DNA of 35,825 bases, from assembly GCF_001662075.1 (NCBI RefSeq), contig NZ_LYPL01000026.1:1-35825 (forward strand), written 5' to 3'. The notes below the pieces were generated by a model. The model had not been told where the DNA came from. It did not search any database and saw only the letters and a program-made list of their open reading frames with translations. The stretch comes from Rhizobium bangladeshense. Its GTDB lineage: Bacteria; Pseudomonadota; Alphaproteobacteria; Rhizobiales; Rhizobiaceae. The translations under genes and the position numbers were made by a program. Of this stretch, positions 18,267 to 26,836 are shown piece after piece (within the stretch, counting starts at the first letter, position 1; every line of letters begins with the position of its first letter).

Positions 18267-18607
18267 TCGATCGCGGCCGTGACGATGAACTCAACCTTGT
18301 ATTTCGGCGCGGCGAGCTTGGCTTCGCTGGTGGCGCGGGCCGGCGGATTGGCCGGATCGATCCAGGCTTCCCAGGCGGCGTTCATCTCGGCGAAATAAGC
18401 GATGTCGGAGAGATAGACGATCGTCTGCAGGATCTTCGACTTGTTGCTGCCGGCCGCGGCCAGCAGGCGGTCGACTTCAGCAAGCGAGGACTTGCACTGA
18501 TCGGTGACGCTTTCGCCCTCGCCGACCTGGCCTGCGAGATAAACCGTGTTGCCGTGAATGACGGCGCCGCTCATGCGTGCGCCGACGTCGATACGCTTAA
18601 TGCTCAT
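18263..18607 (-). CDS. RidA/YjgF/YER057c family protein
   Basis: A 114-residue protein of the Rid family, which deaminates reactive enamine/imine intermediates or serves related roles. The ATG at 18607 has AGGAG six bases upstream (the preceding in-frame ATG at 18610 sits too close). The sequence shows SGAVIHGNTVYLAGQVGEG, VYLSDI, and a C-terminal ARATSEAKLAAPKYKVEFIV block carrying the Arg and Glu expected in many members, though the surroundings differ from archetypal RidA (PARxxVEVxxLP). It follows the rhodanese-like gene by 74 bases on the same strand. Confidence 0.87.
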   Translation of the reverse strand: MSIKRIDVGARMSGAVIHGNTVYLAGQVGEGESVTDQCKSSLAEVDRLLAAAGSNKSKILQTIVYLSDIAYFAEMNAAWEAWIDPANPPARATSEAKLAAPKYKVEFIVTAAID

Positions 18608-18681
18608 CATAGTCTCCTGAGTGAATGGAAAAGCGACGGCGCTGCGGTGCAGCGCCGGAAAATCGGCAGCCGGGACCGGGC

Positions 18682-19020
18682 CTAGCTGCGGATATGGTGG
18701 GTCTTCTGGTAGATCGCCGTCGAGCGGGCGCCGGAACGGCAATAGCCGAGCATCGGCCGTGGGAATTCGTCGAGCGCATCGACCATGCCCTGCACCGCCT
18801 CCTCGGTCACGCCCATCGGGCCAACAGGCACATGGGTGATCTCGAGGCCGAGTTCCCGCGCGCGCGCCTCGATGACCGAGAACGAGGTCTGATCCGGGCT
18901 CTCATGGTCGGGGCGGTGGCAGACGATCGATTTGAACCCCAGCGCCTTGATCTGGTCGAGGTCCTCGAGCGTGATCTGGCCCGAAACCGAATATTCATCG
19001 TCGATCTGGCGAATATCCAT
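18682..19020 (-). CDS. DUF442/TIGR01244-type rhodanese-like sulfurtransferase or phosphatase
   Basis: A single-domain protein of 112 residues. It begins MDIRQIDDEYSVSGQITLED, continues GFKSIVCHRPDHES, and has the catalytic-loop signature GYCRSGARS, a Cys-x4-Arg loop as in single-domain rhodaneses. The same domain is fused to a beta-lactamase fold in Blh proteins involved in sulfide handling, but here it stands alone. GAGGAGACAGGACG precedes the ATG. The neighbours DUF4432 (upstream) and RidA (downstream) are on the same strand with 67- and 74-base gaps; a loose operon is possible. Confidence 0.8.
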   Translation of the reverse strand: MDIRQIDDEYSVSGQITLEDLDQIKALGFKSIVCHRPDHESPDQTSFSVIEARARELGLEITHVPVGPMGVTEEAVQGMVDALDEFPRPMLGYCRSGARSTAIYQKTHHIRS

Positions 19021-19087
19021 CGTCCTGTCTCCTCATAAATCCTGGGCTGAAGGTCTACGACGGAGGCCGGCGAGCGTCAACAACACT

Positions 19088-19930
19088 TCACTCACGGAAG
19101 GCGAAGGTCAGCACGTAGCTGCGGCTTCCGCCGGGCTCCAGCATATTGAATTCGCCGGCCGTCTCGAGCTCGTCACGCAACACCCAGCGATGCGAGACCG
19201 GCTCGATTCCGATGATATGGGCCGGCGGCTTCTGGTTCCGCCAGACCTGCAGATAGGGCAGCGTATCGGCGCCGAAGCGCACACTGAGCGTCCTGCCACC
19301 GATCGAGGCGATCGGCCCGAGACGGACCTCCGCCAGGCCCGCCTCCGTCGCCGGCGCCGGCACGCAGAAGATACCGCCCGGCTCCTCGCCGAATGCCCAG
19401 GGGAAACCGCCATTCTCCATCATTCGCCCTTCGAGCCGCGTGCCCTCGTCCAGCCATTTGCCGCCGGTGTTGATGTGATACATCAGGAAGGTCGGAACCG
19501 TCCGGTCGCTGATATTGACGACCCTGTCCTCGAGCCGCACTTCGCCGGTCGCCCCGTCGATCCGCCAGATCCGCTCGATGCGCTGCGGCAGTCCCTCGAC
19601 GGTTACAAGGTCGATGTCGGCGCGGCATTCGGCATTGCCGTGCTCGTATTTCGTCCACAGCACCCTGGCTGCATTGCCGGAGGCCGATCCATGCAGCGGA
19701 TAGACCTTGCCGTCGGCCCGGCCGGCAATCGGCTGGCGATGGCGGATATGATCCGGCCCGCAGGTGAAGAGGAAGCCTTCGAGCGAGTGATCGATTCGCG
19801 GATCGCCGTCATCGGGAATGGCCCGCTTCGGGGCGATGTCGACGCCTTCGACGATACATCCTGCGATATCCAGCACCGATGTTTCATCGAGCATCAGGCG
19901 CGGCCCGCTTGCGGCGGCAAATTCGATCAT
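19088..19930 (-). CDS. DUF4432 / aldose-1-epimerase-like sugar mutarotase family protein
   Basis: A 280-residue protein with the galactose mutarotase-like beta-sandwich pattern: DIAGCIVEGVDIAPKRAIPD near the N-terminus, GFLFTCGPDHIR, YPLHGSASGNAARVL, then RLEDRVVNISDRTVPTFLMYHINTGG (key His/Asn region), and a C-terminal GIEPVSHRW plus FNMLEPGGSRSYVLTF. The ATG at 19930 has GAGGAG 8 bases upstream; the 19 codons before it lack a site. The substrate is probably a sugar or sugar derivative, with no neighbour pointing to one. It is divergent from the L,D-transpeptidase; the 257-bp space between holds both promoters but no clear motif was found. Confidence 0.78.
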   Translation of the reverse strand: MIEFAAASGPRLMLDETSVLDIAGCIVEGVDIAPKRAIPDDGDPRIDHSLEGFLFTCGPDHIRHRQPIAGRADGKVYPLHGSASGNAARVLWTKYEHGNAECRADIDLVTVEGLPQRIERIWRIDGATGEVRLEDRVVNISDRTVPTFLMYHINTGGKWLDEGTRLEGRMMENGGFPWAFGEEPGGIFCVPAPATEAGLAEVRLGPIASIGGRTLSVRFGADTLPYLQVWRNQKPPAHIIGIEPVSHRWVLRDELETAGEFNMLEPGGSRSYVLTFAFRE

Positions 19931-20187
19931 CTCGGGGGCTCCTCGGGGTTTTATCGGCCGCCGTAGGGTTAGGTTTCGCGCTGCCATTCGTCAATCCGCG
20001 CCGTTTCGATCTTGTGTTTTTGCCGCAACCATGGATTTTGCGGAACTGACGCAGAGACGCAAACGTTTATGAGTAAAAGGAAATCTTAGTGATTTTCATA
20101 TTTTGTTCAGCACGGTTTCATAAATTCCACACTAGCGTCAAAATTTGCGGGTGTGTGTCGGCCCAGTCACTGTTCGAGGTGTGAGAC

Positions 20188-21588
20188 GTGAATCGCTTTT
20201 TGAAGTCGGCATTTTCGCTGGCGGCCCTGCTGGGAGCCTTTGCGGCTGCAGCACCAGAAGCCGGCGCGCAGCAGTTTCGTGACCGCCGGCAGAGCGACGT
20301 CGTCCTGGTCACGCCAACCGGCGAAATTCTCGACTATGTCCCGCGCGGCTATATCTACGCCCGCGACCGCAGCGGCAACCGCGTGCTGATCGACGACTAC
20401 GGCAATGTCGTCGCCACCGAGATGCGCGCCCGCGGCTACTACCCGCCGCAGCCCGGTCCGCGCGACGTCTACGCCGATCAGAACGGCAACGATCCCTATT
20501 ATTCCGACGACAATTCCTATGGCGATACGCGTTATTCCGAACGCGGAGCCGTCACCGGCGGCATTCCGCGCGACGCTGCGATCGAACGCCTGCCGCTCGG
20601 CGAGGAGCCCTTTCCTGACGACAACAGCATCGGCAATCCGCAGTCGGGCGACGATTACGCCTCGATCGATCCCGATCAGCAGTTTCCGCCTGCCGACGCG
20701 CCCACGGCCGCACCCGACGAACCCGTGATCACGCTGAAGAACAAGTCGAAGCCTGAGATCGTAGCGCTGCAGGTCTTCCTCGACCGCGCGGGCATCTCGC
20801 CCGGCGTCATCGATGGCCATATGGGCTCGAACGTCACCAAGTCGATCTATGCCTACGATCAGATGACCGGCTCGAAGCTCGACCCGAACGATACCGACGC
20901 CATTCTGGAAGAACTGCGCATGAACGGCGGTCTGCCGATCGTCAGCTACACGATTACGCCCGCTGATGCCGCGGGCCCCTTCGTCGCGGAGATCCCGGAA
21001 GACTATTCGCATAAGGCTCTGCTGCCGTCGCTGGCCTATACATCGACCACCGAAATGCTGGCTGAGCGTTTCCACATGGACGAGGCCTTCCTCAAGGAGA
21101 TGAACCCCGGCGCCGATTTCAGCGTCCCCGGCACCGTCATCAAGGTCGTCAACCCGGGCGATCCGAAGAGCGGCGAGGTTGCCCGCATCGTCGCCGACAA
21201 AGGCCGCAAGCAGGTCTTCGCCTATGATGGCGCCGGCAATCTCATTGCCGCCTATCCTGCCTCGATCGGCTCCACCGACACGCCCTCGCCGTCGGGCACC
21301 GTGACGGTCGAGCGCATCGCATTCAATCCCGGCTATACCTACAATCCGAAGATCAATTTCCAGCAGGGTGCCAACGACAAGATCCTCAACATTCCCCCGG
21401 GTCCGAACGGCCCCGTCGGCACCGTCTGGATGGCACTTTCCAAGCCGACCTACGGCATCCACGGCACGCCGGAGCCCTCCAAGATCGGCCGCACCCAGAG
21501 CCACGGCTGCATCCGCCTGACCAACTGGGACGCGACCGAACTCGCCAAGATGGTCAAGCCGGGCGTGACGGTGGAATTCGTCGATTGA
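20188..21588 (+). CDS. Exported L,D-transpeptidase (YkuD/ErfK-type) with PG-binding and LysM-like regions
   Basis: Forms 3-3 cross-links or attaches proteins to peptidoglycan in the periplasm. GTG start at 20188 with GAGG upstream; 466 residues. A signal peptide covers 1-27 (ends PEAGAQQ). Residues 30-185 are a Tyr/Asp/Asn-rich low-complexity stretch (DNSYGDTRYSERG), then a PG_binding_1 domain (IVALQVFLDRAGISPGVIDG), a LysM-like segment (AERFHMDEAFLKEMNPG) and the YkuD domain at about 330-466. Catalytic motif HGTPEPSKIG...SHGCIRL with Cys441 is intact. Rhizobiales depend heavily on L,D-transpeptidation for polar growth, which fits. A bidirectional terminator follows. Confidence 0.92.
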   Translation: MNRFLKSAFSLAALLGAFAAAAPEAGAQQFRDRRQSDVVLVTPTGEILDYVPRGYIYARDRSGNRVLIDDYGNVVATEMRARGYYPPQPGPRDVYADQNGNDPYYSDDNSYGDTRYSERGAVTGGIPRDAAIERLPLGEEPFPDDNSIGNPQSGDDYASIDPDQQFPPADAPTAAPDEPVITLKNKSKPEIVALQVFLDRAGISPGVIDGHMGSNVTKSIYAYDQMTGSKLDPNDTDAILEELRMNGGLPIVSYTITPADAAGPFVAEIPEDYSHKALLPSLAYTSTTEMLAERFHMDEAFLKEMNPGADFSVPGTVIKVVNPGDPKSGEVARIVADKGRKQVFAYDGAGNLIAAYPASIGSTDTPSPSGTVTVERIAFNPGYTYNPKINFQQGANDKILNIPPGPNGPVGTVWMALSKPTYGIHGTPEPSKIGRTQSHGCIRLTNWDATELAKMVKPGVTVEFVD

Positions 21589-21607
21589 TCTCTATTGCTG
21601 CAATGTG

Positions 21608-21640
21608 AAAAAGCCGCCGGATCGCTCCGGCGGCCTTTTT
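21608..21640. terminator. Bidirectional intrinsic terminator between the L,D-transpeptidase and ParA genes
   Basis: A 9-bp stem GCCGCCGGA (21613-21621) with TCCGGCGGC (21626-21634) and a 4-base loop is flanked by AAAAA on the left and TTTTT on the right. It lies between convergent genes ending at 21588 and 21660. Confidence 0.88.
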
Positions 21641-21659
21641 CGTTTCATCGCAGGGATAA

Positions 21660-22358
21660 TCAGGCGGCCGTCGCCATGCGGGCCGAGGCCGGCAGCCGGA
21701 TCGGCAGCTTGCGCATCATTTCCTCGGCGAAACAGGTGGCGTTCTCTCGCGCCTTGTCCAGGTTGCTGACGCGCGCGAGGTCGATCGTGTGCAGCGTGCC
21801 GCCGCAGTCGAAGATGTCGCGGAAGGCCGAGCGTTCGATGATCGCAGTGTCGAGCACCGGCACGTGCCGCTCGCTGAGCAGCGACTTGACGAGTTGCAGC
21901 GCCCGGGTCGTCACCATCGAATTGACGCGGGTCAACACCACCGAATGGCCGATCTTGATGCCCGCCTTCTCGTCCAGATATTGCAGCAGTTCGAGCACCT
22001 GTGCGCCGCCGCGCGCGTCCATCGCACAGCCCTGGATCGGGATCAGCACATGATCGGAAAGGCCGACGGCAGTGGCGAGCAGCGGATTGCGCGCACCCGG
22101 CAGGTCGACGATGAAATAGTCGGTATTGTGCTTGTTCTCGCTAATGTGCTGCGGCAGCGAGGCGGTGGTCACGAAATCGATCACCGAAACATTCGGCACG
22201 TGACCCGAGATTTCGTGCCAGCGCGAGATCCAGTGCTGCGGGTCGGCATCGAGAATGGTGACACGGAAACCCTTGCGGGCAAGCTCGGTCGCGAGCAGCA
22301 GAACAGCAGTCGTCTTGCCGGCGCCGCCCTTGGTGTTTGCGAATGTAATGACTGGCAT
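21660..22358 (-). CDS. Orphan ParA/MinD-type ATPase (VirC1-like)
   Basis: A 232-residue P-loop ATPase with the deviant Walker A KGGAGKTT at 10-17 (signature Lys10), Walker A' ILDADPQ and Walker B FIVDLPG. The start at 22358 has AGGA 7 bases upstream and puts MPVITFANTKGG at the N-terminus as usual. No parB, repB or chemotaxis gene is adjacent, so it is not a standard replicon partition locus; the short size is closer to VirC1 or single-gene ParA positioning ATPases. The cargo is unknown. Confidence 0.85.
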   Translation of the reverse strand: MPVITFANTKGGAGKTTAVLLLATELARKGFRVTILDADPQHWISRWHEISGHVPNVSVIDFVTTASLPQHISENKHNTDYFIVDLPGARNPLLATAVGLSDHVLIPIQGCAMDARGGAQVLELLQYLDEKAGIKIGHSVVLTRVNSMVTTRALQLVKSLLSERHVPVLDTAIIERSAFRDIFDCGGTLHTIDLARVSNLDKARENATCFAEEMMRKLPIRLPASARMATAA

Positions 22359-22540
22359 GTTCGGTCCTCGGAAGGAAATGGTGCGAGCCGGAATCGCTCT
22401 TTTACGCACCATCGGAGAGCATCGTGCGGTTAATCCATCCTTTCTAATCATGGTTAACAAATTCTTAACACGCGCGGCAAAATTGCAGCCGGTATTTTTC
22501 ACATCCCTAAAATTCAGAATGTCCCCGAAATGAAAAGGCG

Positions 22541-22560
22541 CGGGAAGCCAAGGCTTTCCG
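22541..22560 (-). terminator. Weak terminator after the iron alcohol dehydrogenase gene
   Basis: CGGGAAGCC (22541-22549) pairs with GGCTTTCCG (22552-22560) including one G-U pair, and a TTTT follows four bases later on the minus strand. It lies 30 bp past the stop of the last gene of the operon. The loop is tight and the U-tract short. Confidence 0.45.
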
Positions 22561-22590
22561 GGCCAATCCTCGGGTCCGCTCTCTATGGTC

Positions 22591-23742
22591 TCAAAAGCAA
22601 TCCCTGAACAGCGCCCTGGTGTTTTCGAGCGTCATGGCAACCGGGTTGCCGCCGGCACTCGGATCCTCGATCGCCATGGCCGACAATTCGTCGATGCGGT
22701 CGGGGGCGATTCCCATTGCCGTCAGCGTTTCCGGCACGCCGAGTTCGGAGCGAAGCTTCAACACATAATCATAGAAGCCGTCGAAGCCGCCCGAAATGCC
22801 GAGATAGGCGGCCGCGCGGCCGATCTTCTCCTCGATCGCCTTGCGGTTGAAGCGCAGCACCGCCGGCATGACAACCGCATTGGTCATGCCGTGATGGGTG
22901 TTGTAGACGGCGCCGATCGGGTGCGACAGCGCATGAATGGCGCCGAGACCCTTCTGGAAGGCGACCGCGCCCATGGCTGCGGCTGCCATCATATTGGCAC
23001 GGGCTTCGAGATCGGTGCCTTCCCGATAGGCGCGCGGCAGGAATTCCTTGACGAGCCGCATGCCCTCCAGCGCGATGCCTGCTGACATCGGATGATAGAA
23101 GGGCGAGGAATAGGCCTCCAGGCAATGGGCGAAGGCATCCATGCCGGTGCCGGCGGTGATGATCTTCGGCATGCCGACCGTCAGTTCCGGATCGGAGATG
23201 ACGACTCCAGGCAGGAACTTCGGATGGAAGATGATCTTCTTCACATGCGTTTCGGAATTGGTGATGACGCTGGCGCGGCCGACTTCCGAACCGGTGCCCG
23301 CTGTTGTCGGCACCGCGACGATCGGCGCAATGCCCTCGAGGCTCGCCCGCGTCCACCAATCGCCGATATCCTCGAAATCCCAGACCGGCCGCGTCTGGCC
23401 GGCCATGAAGGCGACGCACTTGCCAAGGTCGAGGCCCGAGCCGCCGCCGAAGGCGACAACACCGTCATGGCCGCCATCCTTGAAAGCCTTGACGCCGGCT
23501 TCGAGGTTCTTCTCGTTGGGGTTCGGATCGACATCGGCGAAGATCGCCCGGCCGAGGCCGGCATCTTCGAGGATGTCGAGTGCGTTCTTGGTGATCGCCA
23601 TCGAGGCAAGGCCGCGGTCGGTGATCAGCAGCGGCTTCTTTATGCCGAGGCTCTTGCAGGCGTCGGCCAGTTCGCTGATGCGGCCCCGGCCGAGCTTAAC
23701 GGACGTGGGATAGCTCCAGTTTGCGGTGATGTTGCTGCTCAT
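22591..23742 (-). CDS. Iron-containing (group III) alcohol dehydrogenase
   Basis: NAD(P)-dependent alcohol dehydrogenase of 383 residues. The nucleotide site is FGGGSGLDLGK (99-109), followed by PTTAGTGSEVG; the metal ligands expected are Asp202 and His206 (GTGMDAFAHCLEAY), His270 or His274 (GAIHALSHPIG) and His284 (NTHHG). It overlaps the aldehyde dehydrogenase stop by 4 bases, so the two are co-translated: alcohol to aldehyde to acid is the natural reading. It is the last gene of a five-gene operon with a glutamine-synthetase-like ligase and a permease, which suggests that the alcohol is an amino-alcohol derivative. Confidence 0.92.
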   Translation of the reverse strand: MSSNITANWSYPTSVKLGRGRISELADACKSLGIKKPLLITDRGLASMAITKNALDILEDAGLGRAIFADVDPNPNEKNLEAGVKAFKDGGHDGVVAFGGGSGLDLGKCVAFMAGQTRPVWDFEDIGDWWTRASLEGIAPIVAVPTTAGTGSEVGRASVITNSETHVKKIIFHPKFLPGVVISDPELTVGMPKIITAGTGMDAFAHCLEAYSSPFYHPMSAGIALEGMRLVKEFLPRAYREGTDLEARANMMAAAAMGAVAFQKGLGAIHALSHPIGAVYNTHHGMTNAVVMPAVLRFNRKAIEEKIGRAAAYLGISGGFDGFYDYVLKLRSELGVPETLTAMGIAPDRIDELSAMAIEDPSAGGNPVAMTLENTRALFRDCF

Positions 23743-25124
23743 GCTGTGACCTTCTTGAGATGATAGGATTTCGGACGGGTCAGATTCTGGAAGCCGATGA
23801 TCGACAGCGAGCCGCCGCGGCCGGTTTCCTTGACGCCGGTCCAGCAGAGCGCCGGATCGAGGTAGTCCGCGCGGTTCATGAAAACGGTGCCAGTTTCGAT
23901 CTCGCGGCCGAGACTCCCTGCCCGCTCGGCATCTTTGGTCCAGAGCGAAACCGTCAGCCCGTATTGGCTGTCGTTCATCAAGGCGAGTGCCTCCTCGTCG
24001 CTCCGCACCTTCATGATACCGACCGCCGGGCCGAAGGTCTCCTCGCGCATGAAGGCCATGGAGTGGTCGACATCGACGAGGATCTGCGGTGCGAGATAGG
24101 CGCCGCCGTCATCCTGTGGGAAAAGCTTCGGGTCGACCAGCGCCTTTGCGCCCTTGGAAACCGCATCGGCGATCTGCTCGCGCACCACCTTGGCAAAACG
24201 CTTGTTCGCCATCGGCCCCAGCGAAGTCTCGGGATCGAGCGGGTTGCCAAGCTTGTAGTTCGACACCCAGGCGACCGATTTTTCGACGAAGGCATCGTAG
24301 AGGGATTCGTGCACATAGATGCGTTCGATGCCGCAGCAGCACTGGCCCGAATTGTAGGTGGCGCCGTCCATCAGCGTATCGACGGCCGCCTCGAGATCGG
24401 CGTCCTCCATGACGTAACCCGGATCCTTGCCGCCGAGTTCGAGGCCAAGCCCGGTGAAGGTACCGGCAGCCGCCCGCTCCATCGACCGCCCGCCTTCGAC
24501 CGATCCGGTGAAGTTGACGAAATTGAAGCTGCCGGCGGCAATCAGCGCCGAGGTCGTTTCGTGATCGAGGAAGACGTTCTGGAACACGTCCTCTGGAACG
24601 CCGACCTCGGTAAAGGCCTGCACCAGCCGCTCGCCGACCAGCAGCGTCTGCGAGGCATGTTTCAGCACCACGGTGTTACCGGCCATCAGCGCCGGCGCGA
24701 TCGTGTTGATCGCCGTCATATAGGGATAGTTCCACGGCGCGACGACGAAGACGACGCCATGCGCCTCGCGCTCGATGCGGCGCTCGAACCGCTCGCTTTC
24801 CTCGACGACAAGGGGCGCCAGCGCATCGGCCGCGATCGAAGCGACATAGTTGGAGCGCTCGTTGAAGCCCTTATATTCGCCGCCATACTTGACCGGCCGG
24901 CCCATCTGCCAGGCAAGCTCCGGCACGACGGTGTCGGACATCTCGTTCAGCCGCGCGGCACCCTTCAGCACCAGCTGCACACGCTCTTCGAGCGGCCGTT
25001 TCGCCCAGGCCTTCTGCGCCTTGCGGGCCCGCAAAACAGCTTCCTTGGCAGCGTCGAGCGAAAGCGCCGGACGCTCCGCGTAAACCGATCCGTCGACCGG
25101 TGAAATGCATTGGATCATTGCCAT
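23739..25124 (-). CDS. NAD(P)-dependent aldehyde dehydrogenase
   Basis: A 461-residue ALDH-superfamily enzyme. It has APWNYP (Asn132), FTGSVEGG, LELGGKDP (general base Glu229), NSGQCC with catalytic Cys263, and EETFGPAVG near the C-terminus. The ATG at 25124 gives the best length; MAMIQCISPVDGS carries a second ATG at 25118. The N-terminal ISPVDGSVYAERP resembles succinate-semialdehyde and glutamyl-aldehyde type enzymes, but the substrate is not certain. It is co-translated with the downstream iron alcohol dehydrogenase; a palindromic element occupies the 202-bp gap to the ligase upstream. Confidence 0.92.
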   Translation of the reverse strand: MAMIQCISPVDGSVYAERPALSLDAAKEAVLRARKAQKAWAKRPLEERVQLVLKGAARLNEMSDTVVPELAWQMGRPVKYGGEYKGFNERSNYVASIAADALAPLVVEESERFERRIEREAHGVVFVVAPWNYPYMTAINTIAPALMAGNTVVLKHASQTLLVGERLVQAFTEVGVPEDVFQNVFLDHETTSALIAAGSFNFVNFTGSVEGGRSMERAAAGTFTGLGLELGGKDPGYVMEDADLEAAVDTLMDGATYNSGQCCCGIERIYVHESLYDAFVEKSVAWVSNYKLGNPLDPETSLGPMANKRFAKVVREQIADAVSKGAKALVDPKLFPQDDGGAYLAPQILVDVDHSMAFMREETFGPAVGIMKVRSDEEALALMNDSQYGLTVSLWTKDAERAGSLGREIETGTVFMNRADYLDPALCWTGVKETGRGGSLSIIGFQNLTRPKSYHLKKVTA

Positions 25125-25173
25125 GATCGATTTCCGTCCTCGTATTGATTCAAAAATTCCGTCGGGGCCGTAG

Positions 25174-25308
25174 CCCCTCATCCGCCTGCCGGCGCCTTCT
25201 CCCCGCTCGCGGGGCGAAGGGTTATGCCGCACCGTTTTCTGAACTATCAAGCGATCCGTGTGGCAAGTCCCCTCTCCCCGCGTGCGGGGAGAGGGTTAGG
25301 GTGAGGGG
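25174..25308. repeat. RIME-like palindromic intergenic element
   Basis: Outer arms CCCCTCA (25174-25180) and TGAGGGG (25302-25308) enclose two hairpins: CCTTCTCCCCGC with GCGGGGCGAAGG (25195-25220, one mismatch) and CCCTCTCCCCGC with GCGGGGAGAGGG (25270-25295, 12 bp perfect, 2-base loop). CTTCTCCCC/GGGGAGAAG hairpins next to CCCTCATCC are typical of rhizobial intergenic mosaic elements. It lies inside the operon, between the ligase and the aldehyde dehydrogenase, and a related element recurs at 34480-34640. Confidence 0.75.
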
Positions 25309-25326
25309 CAAGCCCACAAATGCCTA

Positions 25327-26694
25327 TTAAGCTCTTTCGAAACCCCGCGCCACTTCCCAATCGGTGATGCGGCGGTCGTATTCTTCCTGCTCCCATTCGG
25401 CGGCACGGGTGTAATGGTCGATCACCTCGTCGCCGAAGGCTTTGCGCAGCATTGCCGATTCCGTCATCGCCGTCGTCGCCGCGCGCAACGTGCGCGGGAT
25501 TTCGCGAATATCCTTGCCGCCATAGGCGTCGCCGACGAAGGGAGCTTCCAGCTCCAGCTTGTTCTCGATGCCGTCGATGCCGGCGGCAAGCAGCGCGGCG
25601 AAGGCGAGATACGGATTGAGATCGGAGCCGCCGACGCGGCATTCGATGCGGATGCCCTTGGTTTCCTCGCCGCAGAGGCGGTAGCCGGCAGTGCGATTGT
25701 CCTTGCTCCAGATCGCCTTGGTCGGCGCGAAGGTGCCGGCCATGAAGCGCTTGTAGGAGTTGATGTAGGGCGCCAGGAAATAGGTGATCTCGCTGGCGTG
25801 GGCGAGAAGCCCGGCAACGTAATTATGCATCAGCGGCGACATGCCGTATTTGCCGGTATGGTCGAAGAACAGCGGCTTCTCCTCCAGGCTCCAGAGCGAC
25901 TGGTGGATATGCGAGGAACTGCCGGCGGCATTGTAGTTCCACTTGGCAAGGAAGGTGATGGCCTTGCCTTTCGACCAGGCGATTTCCTTGCAGCCGTTCT
26001 TGATGATCGCATGCCGGTCGGCCATGGCGAGCGCATCGGCATAGCGCACATTGATCTCCTCCTGGCCGGCGGAAGCTTCTCCCTTGGAGTTTTCGACCGG
26101 AATGCCCGCACCCTGCAGCCCGGTGCGGATCGCCCGCATCACCTCTTCCTCCTTGGTGGTCTGGAAGATGTGGTAGTCCTCGTTATAGGCGCTGGCGAGC
26201 TTCAGATTGCGGTAGCCCGACGCGTGAGCGGCCTCGTAGCTTTGGTCGAACAGGAAGAATTCGAGCTCGGAAGCCATGTAGGCCTTCATGCCCATATCTT
26301 CGAGGCGTTTCACCTGCTTCTTCAGGATCGCCCGCGGCGAATGGGCCACTTCCTCGTGGGTGTGATGGTCGAGCACGTCGCAGAGCACCAGCGCTGTGCC
26401 TCCGAGCCAGGGAATGCGGCGCAGCGTCGCCAGATCCGGCTTCATCGTATAATCGCCATAGCCCTTTTCCCAGCTGGTCGCCTTGTAGCCGGAGACCGTC
26501 TCCATCTCCATGTCGGTGGCGATCAGATAGTTGCAGCTGTGCGTTTCCTTCCAGGCGCTCTCGACAAAATATTCCGCCTGGAACCGCTTGCCCATCAACC
26601 GGCCCTGCATGTCCACCTGGCAGGCGAGAACCGTATCGATGCGCCCCTCGGCAACATCCTTCCTGAGATCGTCGATTGTGTAGCTGCTGCTCAT
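25327..26694 (-). CDS. Glutamine-synthetase-family ligase, likely gamma-glutamyl-amine (PuuA/IpuC/GlnA4-like)
   Basis: ATP-dependent ligase joining glutamate to ammonia or an amine. The ATG at 26694 gives 455 residues. It contains the GS fold landmarks: catalytic-domain MASELEFFLFDQ, EASAGQEEINVRYADALAMAD, the ATP-site AGSSSHIHQSLW, NSYKRF, and NRTAGYRLCGEETKGIRIECRVGGSDLNPYLAFA (Arg and Glu cluster), of which single stretches are the recognisable parts. It lacks the C-terminal adenylylation loop of housekeeping GlnA. The neighbours (APC permease, alcohol and aldehyde dehydrogenases, amidohydrolase) are catabolic, so an amine or amino alcohol is a likelier substrate than ammonia. GCGGA lies 8 bases upstream. 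Confidence 0.87.
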   Translation of the reverse strand: MSSSYTIDDLRKDVAEGRIDTVLACQVDMQGRLMGKRFQAEYFVESAWKETHSCNYLIATDMEMETVSGYKATSWEKGYGDYTMKPDLATLRRIPWLGGTALVLCDVLDHHTHEEVAHSPRAILKKQVKRLEDMGMKAYMASELEFFLFDQSYEAAHASGYRNLKLASAYNEDYHIFQTTKEEEVMRAIRTGLQGAGIPVENSKGEASAGQEEINVRYADALAMADRHAIIKNGCKEIAWSKGKAITFLAKWNYNAAGSSSHIHQSLWSLEEKPLFFDHTGKYGMSPLMHNYVAGLLAHASEITYFLAPYINSYKRFMAGTFAPTKAIWSKDNRTAGYRLCGEETKGIRIECRVGGSDLNPYLAFAALLAAGIDGIENKLELEAPFVGDAYGGKDIREIPRTLRAATTAMTESAMLRKAFGDEVIDHYTRAAEWEQEEYDRRITDWEVARGFERA

Positions 26695-26724
26695 GATTGG
26701 TCCGCCTGAACTGGGATTGAGAAA

Positions 26725-26816
26725 ATCGGGCAACGAAATCGCATGCGCTCGACCGAACACTGCGGCCCGATGCCATTTCGTTGCCCGGTGGCTGGGCCGC
26801 GAAGGCGGCCCAGCCA
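26725..26816 (-). other. Two large stem-loops in the permease-ligase intercistronic region
   Basis: A 12-bp perfect hairpin (26789-26800 with 26805-26816, arm TGGCTGGGCCGC) adjoins a long stem: CGGGCAACGAAAT (26727-26739) with ATTTCGTTGCCCG (26775-26787), extended inward by GCAT/ATGC after one mismatch. Neither is followed by a T-run, so they are not ordinary terminators. The second ends 31 bp before the ligase start, where it could affect mRNA processing, stability or ligase translation. A mobile palindromic repeat is an alternative. Confidence 0.6.
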
Positions 26817-26836
26817 TTAAGAGGAAGCCTCGATTC

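Noticed and set aside
21660..22358. A plasmid partition or repABC locus
   Set aside because: There is no parB/repB, replication initiator or iteron nearby.
25327..26694. Housekeeping glutamine synthetase glnA or glnII
   Set aside because: The adenylylation region of GlnA is absent and the neighbours are catabolic. A specialised GS-like ligase fits better.
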